Assembly (NCBI GenBank): GCA_020072765.1 | Contig: JAIQGD010000003.1 | Location: 1-64,000, forward strand | DNA length: 64,000 nt | Direction of reading: 5' to 3' | Source of the DNA: Terriglobia bacterium | Lineage (GTDB): Bacteria > Acidobacteriota > Terriglobia > Acidiferrales > UBA7541 | In this document: piece by piece, positions 47,585-56,836 of the stretch | How positions within the stretch are numbered: the stretch's first letter is position 1 | Layout: every line of letters starts with the position of its first letter | The notes under the pieces: generated by a model | The model's input: only the letters and a program-made list of their open reading frames with translations | Databases searched by the model: none | Told to the model about the DNA's origin: nothing | Translations under genes and position numbers: made by a program

Positions 47585-48415
47585 TCACTTCGGAGCCGGC
47601 CCGCCCGGCTGGGGGGCGTAGGGCGGCTGGAAGCGCAACACTTCCTGCACGCGCCGGTCGTCAATCACGCGCGCGAAGTCGGGGTCCTTCTGCACCGCGC
47701 CCAACTTCTTGTATCCGTTGTCGCGCGCCTGCTTCAGGTACCGCGCGGCATGCTCGGCGTCGCCCGCCTTCGCATAGGAGCGCGCCACGGTAAAATACAC
47801 CGATCCCAGATCGTCGGCCTGCCGCTGCTGCACGATCGCGCCCACCCCTCCCTTGCGCTCGAAAATCTCCGGATCGAGCGCCAGGGCCTTGCTGAACGCT
47901 TCCATAGCGCGCGGATAATCCTTGATTCCGCAGTAGGCGTAGCCCAGGTTGCTGTACACCCCGGCTTCCTCGCCCTTCAGCAGCAGCGCCTTCTTGAAGG
48001 ACTTGATGGCCTTGCTATAACGCTTCTCCGTGTAATCCAGCGTGCCGAGGTTATTGATGGCGCTGGCATACTTCTTGTCCGCTTTGGTCGCCCGCTGATA
48101 ATACTGGCGGGCGCGGCCGAGGTCGCCCAGCTGCTGGTAGCAAATCCCGATTTTGTTGAGCAGGGGGGCGTTCCGGGGATCCTTCTGGAGAATCTCTTCG
48201 TAGGTTTTGATCGCCAGGGCGTAGTCTTTGCGCGCCACCAGGATGTCGCCGCGCGTTTCGGGGGTGAGCTGAGGCGCCACGGGCTGGTTGTCCCCAGCTT
48301 GCGGGGCGGTTTGACGGGAAGGCGCAACATCCACCGGCGGGTTCGGCTCTTGCTGCGCGCGCATGGTTCCCACGGCAAGCACGAACACGATGACGAAGAG
48401 GGCCCGGCACTTCAT
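47585..48415 (-). CDS. exported TPR-repeat protein
   Basis: A 276-aa protein with a signal peptide (residues 5-20) and at least four tetratricopeptide repeats from about residue 55 (DYALAIKTYEEILQKDPRN, LGDLGRARQYYQRATK, EKRYSKAIKSFKKAL, IKDYPRAMEAFSKALALDP), a scaffold for protein contacts. The C-terminus ends in a Pro-rich tail. It lies between the PBP and the NfeD gene with gaps of 45 and 56 bases, so it may serve periplasmic assembly. The specific partner is unknown. Confidence 0.83.
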   Translation of the reverse strand: MKCRALFVIVFVLAVGTMRAQQEPNPPVDVAPSRQTAPQAGDNQPVAPQLTPETRGDILVARKDYALAIKTYEEILQKDPRNAPLLNKIGICYQQLGDLGRARQYYQRATKADKKYASAINNLGTLDYTEKRYSKAIKSFKKALLLKGEEAGVYSNLGYAYCGIKDYPRAMEAFSKALALDPEIFERKGGVGAIVQQRQADDLGSVYFTVARSYAKAGDAEHAARYLKQARDNGYKKLGAVQKDPDFARVIDDRRVQEVLRFQPPYAPQPGGPAPK

Positions 48416-48460
48416 TGCCCTGCTCCTTGGCGCGACGTTGCCCGAGCGCCCGGCCCCGCG

Positions 48461-51061
48461 TTACGGCTTCGAATTTTCCGCGGGCCGCTTACCGCCCCCA
48501 AAGATATCAAAGATCCGGTCCAGAAAGCCCTTTTTCTTCTCCGGCGGGCTGGCCGGAGCAGGCGCGGGTTTGGTGACCGGCGTGGTGGCGGGCCGCCGCT
48601 TCTTGATAGCCCCGGCCGGAGGCGCGTTCGCCGCGGGTGCGCCGCTCGATGTCCCGGGAGACACCGGGGCCACGGGCTGCGGCGCCGTCGCCGGCGGACT
48701 CTCCTGCTTGCCGAACAAATGCGTGAGCCACGATCCCGGCGCCGACCGCGCCAACTGCCCGCCGTGGAATTCGCAGAACTGCGTCGGCTCGCTGCCGGCG
48801 ATGAAGTACTCGACTTCGCTCTGCGGGCACGACGCCGTGGCCAGCTCTCCCGACTGCGGATCGATGGATTGTTGCACGATCCCCTCGGGGGGATCGAACA
48901 TCCGCGTGTTGCGGTACATCGGCAGGGTCACTGCGCGCTTCATCATCTCCGCCCAGATCGGCGCGGCCGCCTGGCTGCCGGATAATTCCAGATCGCGGTT
49001 GTCATCAAACCCGATCCACACGACGCAGAGCAGGTTCGACGTGTAGCCCGCGAACCACCCGTCGCGCGACGTCCCCGTCTTCCCCGCCGCCGGCTCCGTG
49101 AATCCCAGCGCGCGCACCGAATAGCCCGTGCCGTGGTTGACCACGTCTTCCATCAGGCTGGTCACCAGAAACGCCACGCGCGGATCGAGCACCGTGCGCG
49201 GCTGCGGCCCGAGCGTCTCCTCGACGCCTCCGTCGGCCGCCACCACGCTGCGCAAAAATAGCGGCTCGGCGCGCACGCCGCCGGAGGCAAACGCCGTGTA
49301 GCCCGCCGCAACGTCAATCGGCGTCATCTCGTAGGCGCCCAGCGCCACCGCCGGCGTGGCCTGAATGTTCGAGCCCAGCCCCATCTGCCGCGCCAGCTCG
49401 ACCACGCGAGGGTAACCGATCATCTCCGCCACCTTCACCGTGGCCACGTTGAGAGAATGGATCAGCGCGTCGCGCACCGTCACCGGCCCGTAGAATTGCT
49501 CGCCGTAGTTGTTCGGCGTGTATTCCTGGCCGTCGAATTGGAACGTGGTGGGCTCATCGGCCACCATCGTCACCGGCGTGACCACCGGCTGCAAACCCTC
49601 CACCGCGTTATCGAACGCCGCGGCATACACAAACGGCTTGAATACCGAGCCCGGCTGGCGGCGCGCCAGGGCATGGTTGAGCTGGCTCGTGCCGTAATCG
49701 CGCCCGCCCACCAGCGCGCGAATCTCGCCCGTGTGCGGGTCCAGCGCCACCACCGCCACCTGCGCCTGCGGCACCGCCTGGCCCTTCTTCTTCCACGCGG
49801 CGTAGCGGCGCGCCAGCAGCTTATCCACCTGCTGCATGCCGGCATGGACCGCGTCGTTGGCCGCGCGCTCCAGCTCCAGATCCAGCGTCGTATAGATGCG
49901 GTAGCTCTGCGAGGTCAGGTCGCTCTCGGAAAATTTCTCGAGCAGATGGTCCTTCACCATGTCGGCGAAGTACGGCGCGGCGCTGCTCTCCAGGCCGCCG
50001 CTGGTAAAGTTCAACCGCGCCTTGCGCGCCGCCGCTTCCTGCTCGGCGGTGAGGAAGCCGTTGTCGCGCATCTGCGCCAGCACGCGGTTGCGCGCCTCAT
50101 CGGCGCGGTCCAGGTGCCGCTCGGCCGCCGAGTAGTAGTTGGGCGCGCGAATGATGCCGGCCAAAAACGCGGATTCGCCCACGCTCAGCTCGCGGACGTC
50201 CTTGCCGAAATAGGCCTGCGCCGCCTCGCCGAACCCGCGAATGGCGAAGCTGCCGCGATTGCCCAGATAGATGTCGTTGGCGTACAGCTCGAAGACCTGC
50301 TGCTTGGAAAAGCGCTCGTCGATCTCGGCGGCCATCAGGATTTCCTTCAGCTTGCGCCGCCAGTCGCGCTGGCGCGTGAAGAAAAACGTGCGCGCCACCT
50401 GCATGTCGATCGTGCTGGCGCCCTGCGCCTTCCGCCCCAGCCGCACATCGGCCAGCGCCGCGCCCAGCACGCGCACCAGGTCCAGCGCGCCGTGCTCGAA
50501 AAACCGCTTGTCCTCCGCCGACAGCACCGCGTGCACCAGCGCCGGAGGCAGATCGTCAAACCGGACCACCCGCCGCTTCTCCCGCGAGCTGTCGAACAGG
50601 CTGGTGATCAGCTGCGGCTCGATCTCCGCGGCCTCGCGCTCCCCGCCGCCCGGCAGCGCCACGATCCGCGCGATCTGCCCGCCGGAAAAATCCACGCGCA
50701 GCGAGTTGTGCCCCTGGAAGTACGATTCCTCCGATGGCTCGATCTCCACCCGCGAGTTGGTTATGTGAAACTCGCCGGGCGCTCCGGCCACCTCGCCCTC
50801 CTGATACCCCGCGCGCAGCAGGTAACTCCCCAGGTCGGTGGCGCGCAGCGATTCGCCCGTGAAAATGTGCCCGGGAGCGGAATAGATGCGCGAGGTATTC
50901 TGAAAAACCTGCCCGGTGAGCTGCTGGTCAATCAGCCGGCCAAACTCGATGTAGAAATAGACCACCACGCCCGTGCCGCCCAGCAATGCCGCCAGCGCCA
51001 CGCCCAGCAGCGCCATGCCGAATCGAGATGTCCAAAAACCCCGCGCCATGCGAATCCGCAA
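48461..51061 (-). CDS. bifunctional class A penicillin-binding protein (PBP1B-like)
   Basis: An 866-aa peptidoglycan synthase. After one N-terminal transmembrane segment, a UB2H-like domain (RIYSAPGHIFTGESLRATDL) precedes the GT51 glycosyltransferase with catalytic Glu183 (AEDKRFFEH), GASTIDMQ and RRKLKEILMA. The transpeptidase has S472-V-F-K, S536-L-N and K661-T-G-T, all intact. The C-terminus is a Pro/Ala-rich tail ending in basic residues. The start TTG (51061) has GGAG 7 bases upstream; ATG 51049 is an in-frame alternative. First gene of the envelope cluster running down to prfB. Confidence 0.94.
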   Translation of the reverse strand: MRIRMARGFWTSRFGMALLGVALAALLGGTGVVVYFYIEFGRLIDQQLTGQVFQNTSRIYSAPGHIFTGESLRATDLGSYLLRAGYQEGEVAGAPGEFHITNSRVEIEPSEESYFQGHNSLRVDFSGGQIARIVALPGGGEREAAEIEPQLITSLFDSSREKRRVVRFDDLPPALVHAVLSAEDKRFFEHGALDLVRVLGAALADVRLGRKAQGASTIDMQVARTFFFTRQRDWRRKLKEILMAAEIDERFSKQQVFELYANDIYLGNRGSFAIRGFGEAAQAYFGKDVRELSVGESAFLAGIIRAPNYYSAAERHLDRADEARNRVLAQMRDNGFLTAEQEAAARKARLNFTSGGLESSAAPYFADMVKDHLLEKFSESDLTSQSYRIYTTLDLELERAANDAVHAGMQQVDKLLARRYAAWKKKGQAVPQAQVAVVALDPHTGEIRALVGGRDYGTSQLNHALARRQPGSVFKPFVYAAAFDNAVEGLQPVVTPVTMVADEPTTFQFDGQEYTPNNYGEQFYGPVTVRDALIHSLNVATVKVAEMIGYPRVVELARQMGLGSNIQATPAVALGAYEMTPIDVAAGYTAFASGGVRAEPLFLRSVVAADGGVEETLGPQPRTVLDPRVAFLVTSLMEDVVNHGTGYSVRALGFTEPAAGKTGTSRDGWFAGYTSNLLCVVWIGFDDNRDLELSGSQAAAPIWAEMMKRAVTLPMYRNTRMFDPPEGIVQQSIDPQSGELATASCPQSEVEYFIAGSEPTQFCEFHGGQLARSAPGSWLTHLFGKQESPPATAPQPVAPVSPGTSSGAPAANAPPAGAIKKRRPATTPVTKPAPAPASPPEKKKGFLDRIFDIFGGGKRPAENSKP

Positions 51062-51355
51062 TGCCTGTCTCCGATGTATCTAGGATGCCGCTTGCTGCTT
51101 ACGTGCGCGCCGGAAGCCGCGACTGGGGGAGCGCGCCGCCGGGGCTGCACGCCCTCGAGGTCACGTCGAGGCCGGTCGGCGGCGAATTTCAATTCTAGCA
51201 GGGTTGCTATAAACGGGAGAAGCCGGATTGAAACAGAAGCGGTTGATTCCACGCAGTAGAGACTTGGGACAAGAGCCCCACCTCCAAAACCGAGCGTAGG
51301 GCACGCGACAGATCAAACGCTAAGGGCCGGGCTGCGCGTGAACCCAAGTGGGAGC

Positions 51356-53119
51356 CTATAGCCTCTCAATCTTTAACGCGCTGAATTCGTGTTCGAGGCC
51401 GGCGACGAGTCGCTTGAATTCAGGCTTCTGATGCAGGCTCTCAAGGTGTGGATCCAGTCGGAAGAAAGGCCAACAGGTGAAACCAGTGTCTACGCTGCTT
51501 TCCAGCCACGCCATTGCCTTCTGAGTTTCACCCAATACGGCGTAGACACAGGCGATTTGATAGTAAGTGTGGTGGGTATGGCCGAAGGAACGCGGAAAAT
51601 CCAACGCCCTACGAGCACACTGTCGCGCGAGGTCGGTCTGGTGGCGTCGAGCGTGCAGTAGGCCTTGAAGGCTGACGACCAACGGCTCGTCCGCGAGTTG
51701 GCTTACGGCTTCCGCCAGTCGTTGATCCGCCAAATCCAAATCTCCGGTCAAGAGTGCCGGTTGAGGACGGAACCAGAGAGCATACTTGTTCCCGGGGCTT
51801 TCCTGAAGCCAGGCGTCCGCTCCCTCTTGCGCGCGAGCGAAATCCCCGCTATAGAGATGGACAAAGTTGATGTTATGGCTCAGAAGATTCTTCGGATTCG
51901 ACCGCTGCCCCTGCTCGTAGGCTGCATGCGCTTCCTTCAAGCGTCCGATGTGCAACAGAATCGTGCCGAGCCGGTTGTGGGCCCGCTCGAGATTGGGTTG
52001 CAAGGTGAGGACCTTTTCCAGTGCCTCGATGGCTTCAGCGTGCTGGAAATTCTTTGCCGGGCTCCACAGGCTATACGCGCGGGCGAAATGTCCCTCGGGC
52101 AGGTCCGGGTCGAGCGCAAGCGCCCGTTTGCCGTGGTGTTCGGCCCTTTCCAGCCATGTGCGGTGCGCATCGAACGTGAAATGCAGGTTCATGCAGACAT
52201 AGGAGAGCGTGGCATGCGACAAAGCAAATGCAGGATCGTACGCAACGGCCCTCGATAAATGCTCGATGGCGCTTTTGGCTGACTCTGGCCGGTCCGAGTA
52301 GCTTTCGCGGAGACCCGAAATAAATTCGTCATAGGCCTGCGGGTTGCTGGAGTACCGGTCGCGAGACTTTCGCACGGCGAATGGAAATTGATTGTGGAGC
52401 GATTCAACGAGGCGCCGCCCGATTTCATCCTGAATCTCAAATGTGTTCTCCGTTGTGAAGTCGTATTTGTCGGAAAAGACGATCTTTTGCACTACGGCAT
52501 CGAAGAGTTGGATCGAAACACGCCATTGCTCGCCCAGCTTCTGGATGTGGCCCTGCAAGATATGACGGACGCCCAGATCGCGGCACACGCCACCCGGGTC
52601 CGTGCCGCCAGGATAATTCAGAACGGCCGATGTGGGGAGCACGGCAACGTCCGGAAGGTTGCCGAGCACGGTAATCAAGGCATCGGCAAAACCCAGTGAG
52701 AGCGAACGTGGTTCGTCAACGTCGCTCAAGAAAACAAAGGGCAATATGGCGATCGATGTGGGAGGGTTCGAGCTTGCCGGGACGCGCTCGACCCGCGCGA
52801 TGAAACGATAGCCGCGACGCGAAAGAGTCTCGATAAAACGGGGCTTTTCCGATGAATCGCGCAGGGCCTCGCGCAGTTTTGTGATCGCGGTGTACAGACC
52901 GTGGTCAAAATCCACAAAGGTGTCGATAGGCCATATCCTGGCGCGCAGTTCCTCTCGAGTGACAACCTCTCCCGGATTCGCCAGCAAGACTCGGAGAATT
53001 TGGAAGGGCTGTTCCTGTAACTTTAATTTCGCGCCCTTCTTGCGTAGCTCTCCCGCGCGCAGATCTGCCTCGAATGCGCCAAAGCGAATGCGCCCCGCCG
53101 GTGCTTTGCCTTGTTCCAT
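51356..53119 (-). CDS. winged-helix (OmpR/CadC-type) regulator with TPR repeats
   Basis: A 587-aa regulator. Residues 10-105 are a Trans_reg_C winged helix (LKLQEQPFQILRVLLANPGE, then FVDFDHGLYTAITKLREAL, RYIETLSRRGYRFIARV-like end). The middle (IAILPFVFLSDVD...LGVRHILQGHIQKLGEQWRV) is a TolB/FlgO-like domain, and the C-terminal half contains about six TPR-like repeats. There is no phosphoacceptor and no clear transmembrane helix. This architecture is very common in Acidobacteriota. It is divergent from the small secreted protein gene at 53424, a possible target. Confidence 0.85.
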   Translation of the reverse strand: MEQGKAPAGRIRFGAFEADLRAGELRKKGAKLKLQEQPFQILRVLLANPGEVVTREELRARIWPIDTFVDFDHGLYTAITKLREALRDSSEKPRFIETLSRRGYRFIARVERVPASSNPPTSIAILPFVFLSDVDEPRSLSLGFADALITVLGNLPDVAVLPTSAVLNYPGGTDPGGVCRDLGVRHILQGHIQKLGEQWRVSIQLFDAVVQKIVFSDKYDFTTENTFEIQDEIGRRLVESLHNQFPFAVRKSRDRYSSNPQAYDEFISGLRESYSDRPESAKSAIEHLSRAVAYDPAFALSHATLSYVCMNLHFTFDAHRTWLERAEHHGKRALALDPDLPEGHFARAYSLWSPAKNFQHAEAIEALEKVLTLQPNLERAHNRLGTILLHIGRLKEAHAAYEQGQRSNPKNLLSHNINFVHLYSGDFARAQEGADAWLQESPGNKYALWFRPQPALLTGDLDLADQRLAEAVSQLADEPLVVSLQGLLHARRHQTDLARQCARRALDFPRSFGHTHHTYYQIACVYAVLGETQKAMAWLESSVDTGFTCWPFFRLDPHLESLHQKPEFKRLVAGLEHEFSALKIERL

Positions 53120-53423
53120 GCCTGCTCGTCCCGGGAAAAACTAGTGGGAAATTACCACATAACTAGACAGGAATCCACTGTAAGGGCAGCAGCCTCAAGG
53201 AAATAGCTCACCTGCTGCAACTGCGAAAGAGATGTGATGCGGTGTATTGCTCCTCATATTTCACCGTGTTAAGAATCGCGTGCTATGCCACAGATTCTAA
53301 CCGAATTGAACTACGGGGAAGTAGAAGGCATGGCGTAACAGCTCACGGGTCCGCTGGGCGCCCCCTTCGGAGCCTCCAGCAACACCCTACCCAAATCAGA
53401 AGATCACAGGAAAGGAAACGACA
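53120..53423. other. divergent intergenic region
   Basis: A gap of about 300 bases between the winged-helix/TPR regulator and the secreted-protein gene. The AGGAAAGGAAAC stretch at 53408-53420 is the ribosome site of the latter. Both promoters should lie here, but no clear -35/-10 pair or operator palindrome was identified. Confidence 0.4.
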
Positions 53424-53897
53424 ATGAAATTCAAAGTTATGACCACAATATCCGTCCTCGTCCTGGCCGCGGGCTTTCTAGCCCTGACTCTCTCACTGTA
53501 CCCCGGAGCAGCTTCGGTATCGGCGTCCGACGCGCGAAACGGAGTTCTCCAAGTGACGAAGGAATGCTCGAAGTACACGGGCGCCGCCGGTGACTACTGC
53601 ACGATCACGTCCTCAAATCTCGATGCGATCGCGGTCGGCTCGAAGGTCTTCTATGATCAGGCGGCTAATACTCCGGCGGGCTTACTGGACAGTGATATCG
53701 TCCTCGACGCCGGGACGGGGAACAGGGCGGTCGGCCATTGCACGCTTGATTTGGGGAACTACCTCGGACTATGCACGTTCTCGGACGGGACCGGGCAGTT
53801 GACCGGGTTCTCTGCCCGTGTCGTTGTTTCGCCTACGGGCGGACCAAATTTCAACTGGGACGGGACGTACAGATTCAGCCCGCAGCCTCCTAGATAG
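53424..53897 (+). CDS. small secreted beta-barrel-like protein, unknown function
   Basis: A 157-aa protein with a signal peptide (hydrophobic residues 7-28, about A-S-V-S-A cleavage). The mature part has four cysteines in two pairs (ECSKYTGAAGDYC and HCTLDLGNYLGLC) and a strand-rich pattern with repeated Gly/Asp turns (DSDIVLDAGTGN, FSDGTGQLTGFSARVVVS, NFNWDGTYRF). It resembles short secreted proteins with an allene-oxide-cyclase/dirigent-like barrel seen in actinobacteria and acidobacteria, but I cannot name a function. It is divergent from the winged-helix/TPR regulator. Confidence 0.7.
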   Translation: MKFKVMTTISVLVLAAGFLALTLSLYPGAASVSASDARNGVLQVTKECSKYTGAAGDYCTITSSNLDAIAVGSKVFYDQAANTPAGLLDSDIVLDAGTGNRAVGHCTLDLGNYLGLCTFSDGTGQLTGFSARVVVSPTGGPNFNWDGTYRFSPQPPR

Positions 53898-53937
53898 GGA
53901 GCTGCCGATCATAGTCCCTGTGCCATGAGGAGCATCG

Positions 53938-53968
53938 GCAGGGGTGCACGCACAACGTGCGCCCCTGC
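53938..53968. repeat. 13-bp hairpin after the secreted-protein gene
   Basis: GCAGGGGTGCACG and CGTGCGCCCCTGC pair (one G-T wobble) around a CACAA loop, 41 bases after the stop at 53897. There is no T-run, so it may be a dispersed repeat or a weak, factor-assisted terminator. The rest of 53898-54213 shows no gene. Confidence 0.55.
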
Positions 53969-54213
53969 TGCCCATGAGGCCGTCGAGTACAGATCGCAGC
54001 GCGGGCGGCGCGTGGGCCAGGCTTTGGTGCCTAGAAACACCATCCCGCCCCTGAACGTCTCAGCGCATGACACCGTCGCCACACTTCACTCGAGAGTATG
54101 TGATGGGTGCATCTCGATAAGAGCGAAGGGCACCTGATAGATCAAAAGCCTCAGGGCCGGGTTATCGCCCGTTCCCGGCAGGCCATTGTTTGGAAACACG
54201 CAGGCCACTCGGG

Positions 54214-54594
54214 CTAGATGGTGTGGTTGTCCGCGTGGGGATGAAAGGGGATCCGGAACTGATACACCGCGAGATCAATGGGCACGGAATAATCGAGCGA
54301 GATTTCCACGACGCCGTTTACAACGCTGACCTTGATGTCCTCCCGCTTCCCCGGGACTTCGAGCTCCTTCATCTTTGTCCAGATGTCCTCGCGAATTTCG
54401 TCCTCGCCCTTCTTGGGATAGGCGGCCAGAGCAAAGCGCGATTCGGTCTCCATGGCATCCTGGAGCTGATAATTCGCAAAGTAGGGAGGAATCATCCTCC
54501 AGGCGCTGAAGATCATGAAGCCCATCACGGCGAGCGCGAACAACAGCTTCAGCTTCGAGCCGCCCCGCTCCCCAGTACGTTCAGGCTGGCACAT
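54214..54594 (-). CDS. single-pass membrane protein (DUF4845-like), unknown function
   Basis: A 126-aa protein with one transmembrane segment (about residues 16-32, LLFALAVMGFMIFSAWRM) followed by an extracytoplasmic domain of about 90 residues (IPPYFANYQLQDAMETESRF, VSVVNGVVEISLDYSVPIDL). This layout resembles DUF4845-type proteins. The start is uncertain: ATG 54594 or ATG 54603, both behind a GGGGGA stretch. No functional context is visible. Confidence 0.6.
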   Translation of the reverse strand: MCQPERTGERGGSKLKLLFALAVMGFMIFSAWRMIPPYFANYQLQDAMETESRFALAAYPKKGEDEIREDIWTKMKELEVPGKREDIKVSVVNGVVEISLDYSVPIDLAVYQFRIPFHPHADNHTI

Positions 54595-54775
54595 CGACGC
54601 CATATCCCCCGCAGGTGAGTTGCAGAAGCCCCATAGCACACTCAACCTAGCACGGCGGCAGGCAGGCATTCAACGGGCCGCGCCGCCGTTGTTTGCGATG
54701 AGTAACCGCGAGGCGTCCCTGCAGACCCCGGCGCGTGCGGCCACTCAGAAAACCGTCGCCCCCCGGGAGCACCCT

Positions 54776-54854
54776 GTGGAGTGCGGCGGCTTGCCGCCGC
54801 TTTGCCACGCGCCGGCCTCCTCCGAGGTCTATCCCCGGCGAAGCGCGCTGCGCC
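54776..54854. repeat. dispersed two-hairpin intergenic repeat, copy C
   Basis: Reads GTGGAGTGCGGCGGCTTGCC-GCCGC, a spacer, then GGCGAAGC-GC-GCTGCGCC (54837-54854). It is the same pair of hairpins as at 3267-3345 and 60546-60655, in the opposite orientation to those copies. Confidence 0.7.
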
Positions 54855-54898
54855 GGCCCCCAGCCCAAGCCAACTGGCGCACTTCCCAGCCGCTAATT

Positions 54899-55020
54899 AG
54901 GATGCTGAAAAACGCCGGGAGCCTTGTGGGTCGCGGCTTTAGCCGCGACATAGAGCCCACGAAATAAGAGCGGCTTTAGCCGCTGAAGTTCCCCGCAGCG
55001 CCTTTTTCAGCACCCTGCTA
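54899..55020. repeat. REP/MITE-like element ending in the proS stop codon
   Basis: Outer inverted ends AGGATGCTGAAAAACGCC (54899-54916) and CGCCTTTTTCAGCACCCT bracket about 85 bases with two internal hairpins built on GCGGCTTTAGCCGC. The right edge reaches the proS stop (CTA at 55018-55020). A weaker relative with AGGGGTTTTAACCCCT lies at about 60915-61040. It may serve as the proS transcription end, since the hairpins follow the gene directly. Confidence 0.65.
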
Positions 55021-56487
55021 ATACGCCCGCGCGAAGATGGCCTTCTCCTGCGCCGCCGCACCGCAGTAGATGCACTTGGCCGCGCCGCCCGCCTGCGGCG
55101 CACTCTGGCCGCTGATCGGGTCCTCGGCCGGGATGCAGCGCATGGTGGCCTTGGTCTCGTCCTTAATCTTTTCCTCGCACCCCGCGCCGCCGCACCACCA
55201 CGAATACGCAAAGCCCTTCTCGACGGCCTGCTTGAACGCGGCGTAATCGGCCGGGTCCGCCGTGTTGGCCTGGCGAAACGCCAGCGCGCGCTCGTACAGC
55301 GCCTTCTGAATCTCCTCGAGCGCCTGCGCCACCGCCGCCGCGATTCCCTGCTGCGGGACGAACGACTTCCCTTCCCGCCCCGGCCGGTCCCGCCGCGCCA
55401 GCACCACCGACCCCTTGGCCACGTCCTTCGGCCCCAGCTCCATCCGCAGCGGCACGCCGCGCATCTCCCAGTCGTTGAATTTGAATCCCGGGCTCATCCC
55501 TTCGCGCTCGTCCAACTTCACGCGGATGCCCGCATCCACCAACTCGCGCCGCAGCCGCTGCGCCGTCTCCAGCACGCTCGCCTTCTCCTCGTCCGTCTTG
55601 TAGATGGGCACGATGACAATCTGATACGGCGCCAGCCGCGGCGGCAGGATCAGCCCCTGATCGTCGCCGTGCACCATGATGATCGCGCCGATAAACCGCG
55701 TCGAAAGCCCCCACGAAGTCGTCCAGCAGTGCTGCAGCACGCCGGTTTTATCGAGGTAGCGGATCTCGAACGCCTTGGCGAAATTCTGCCCCAGGTTGTG
55801 CGACGTCCCGGCCTGCAACGCCTTCCCGTCGCCCATCATGGCCTCGATGGAATAGGTCTGCTCGGCCCCGGCGAAGCGTTCGGCGGCCGACTTGCGCCCC
55901 GGAATGACCGGAACGGCGGCTTCGCGCACCGCGAAATCCGTGTAGACGTCGAGCATCTGGCGCGTCTCGGCCTCGGCTTCCTCGGCCGTGGCGTGAGCCG
56001 TGTGGCCCTCCTGCCAGAAAAATTCCAGCGTGCGCAGAAACAGCTTCGTGCGCAATTCCCAGCGCACCACGCTGTTCCATTGATTGATCAGCAGCGGCAG
56101 GTCGCGGTACGACTGAATCCACTTCGAATAGGCGTGCCCGATGATCGTCTCCGACGTCGGCCGGATCACCAGCGGTTCCTCGAGCTCCTCGCCCCCGCCG
56201 TGCGTCACCACGGCCAGCTCGGGCGAAAATCCCTCCACGTGCGACTTTTCCTTCTCGATGAAGCTCCGCGGGATCAGCAGCGGAAACGCCGCGTTGACGT
56301 GCCCGGTCGCCTTGAACCGCCGGTCCAGCGCCGCCGTGATGTTTTCCCACACCGCCCAGCCGTACGGCCGCACGATCATGCAGCCGCGCACCGGCGCGTA
56401 GTCCGCCAGCTCCGCCCGCAGCACCAGCTGGTTGTACCACTCCGAAAAATCTTCGCTGCGCTTGGGCAGCTTCATCTCTTCCGACAT
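55018..56487 (-). CDS. proS: prolyl-tRNA synthetase (archaeal/eukaryotic-type, no editing insert)
   Basis: A 489-aa class II synthetase that charges tRNA-Pro. Motif 2 and 3 regions are clear (VIRPTSETIIGHAYSKWI, QEGHTAHAT, SHNLGQNFAKAFEI, SWGLSTRFIGAIIMVHGDDQG). There is no INS editing domain. The C-terminal domain has four cysteines in CGGAGC...C...CIYCG and ends in Tyr, as in archaeal-type ProRS. The start at 56487 has GGGAAGA upstream. It ends inside a REP-like repeat and is divergent from the TonB-dependent receptor gene. Confidence 0.95.
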   Translation of the reverse strand: MSEEMKLPKRSEDFSEWYNQLVLRAELADYAPVRGCMIVRPYGWAVWENITAALDRRFKATGHVNAAFPLLIPRSFIEKEKSHVEGFSPELAVVTHGGGEELEEPLVIRPTSETIIGHAYSKWIQSYRDLPLLINQWNSVVRWELRTKLFLRTLEFFWQEGHTAHATAEEAEAETRQMLDVYTDFAVREAAVPVIPGRKSAAERFAGAEQTYSIEAMMGDGKALQAGTSHNLGQNFAKAFEIRYLDKTGVLQHCWTTSWGLSTRFIGAIIMVHGDDQGLILPPRLAPYQIVIVPIYKTDEEKASVLETAQRLRRELVDAGIRVKLDEREGMSPGFKFNDWEMRGVPLRMELGPKDVAKGSVVLARRDRPGREGKSFVPQQGIAAAVAQALEEIQKALYERALAFRQANTADPADYAAFKQAVEKGFAYSWWCGGAGCEEKIKDETKATMRCIPAEDPISGQSAPQAGGAAKCIYCGAAAQEKAIFARAY

Positions 56488-56600
56488 TCTTCCCACTCTC
56501 TTCCGCCGCCCGATAACGCTCTCGGTCTCCCACAAACCGCGGCGGCTATGTGAACGTGTTAGGTTAGGAAAGTCCCCCACCGAAGTCAATCAAGCGACTA

Positions 56601-56641
56601 GGAATTAATTCCCCTTGACAGAGACTCGATTTCGATAGTAC
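56601..56641 (+). promoter_or_regulatory. candidate promoter with upstream palindrome, TonB-receptor gene
   Basis: A perfect 12-base palindrome GGAATTAATTCC (56601-56612) is followed by a consensus -35 TTGACA (56615-56620) and a weak -10-like TAGTAC about 15 bases on. It would drive the receptor gene at 56837 with a leader of about 190 bases. The -10 match is poor, so this is tentative. The palindrome could bind a regulator of either divergent gene. Confidence 0.35.
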
Positions 56642-56836
56642 AAGCCGCGCCAATACGGGGACTGGGTGGTGAAACTCAGACCAGGACCTGCGGATCGGCA
56701 AAGACTTCGTGGCGCGCATCGAATGCCGTGCCGCAGTGTGATGCAAGTGGTCTTGAGTTCCAACCCGGATTCCGAGGGAACCGCTCGGCACGCCATTCGC
56801 ATGTGCATCGCGGACCCAAACACAGGGGGGAACACA

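Noticed and set aside
49457-51259. 600-codon plus-strand frame over the penicillin-binding protein gene
   Set aside because: It is Arg/His/Leu-rich shadow sequence of a gene with complete catalytic motifs on the other strand.
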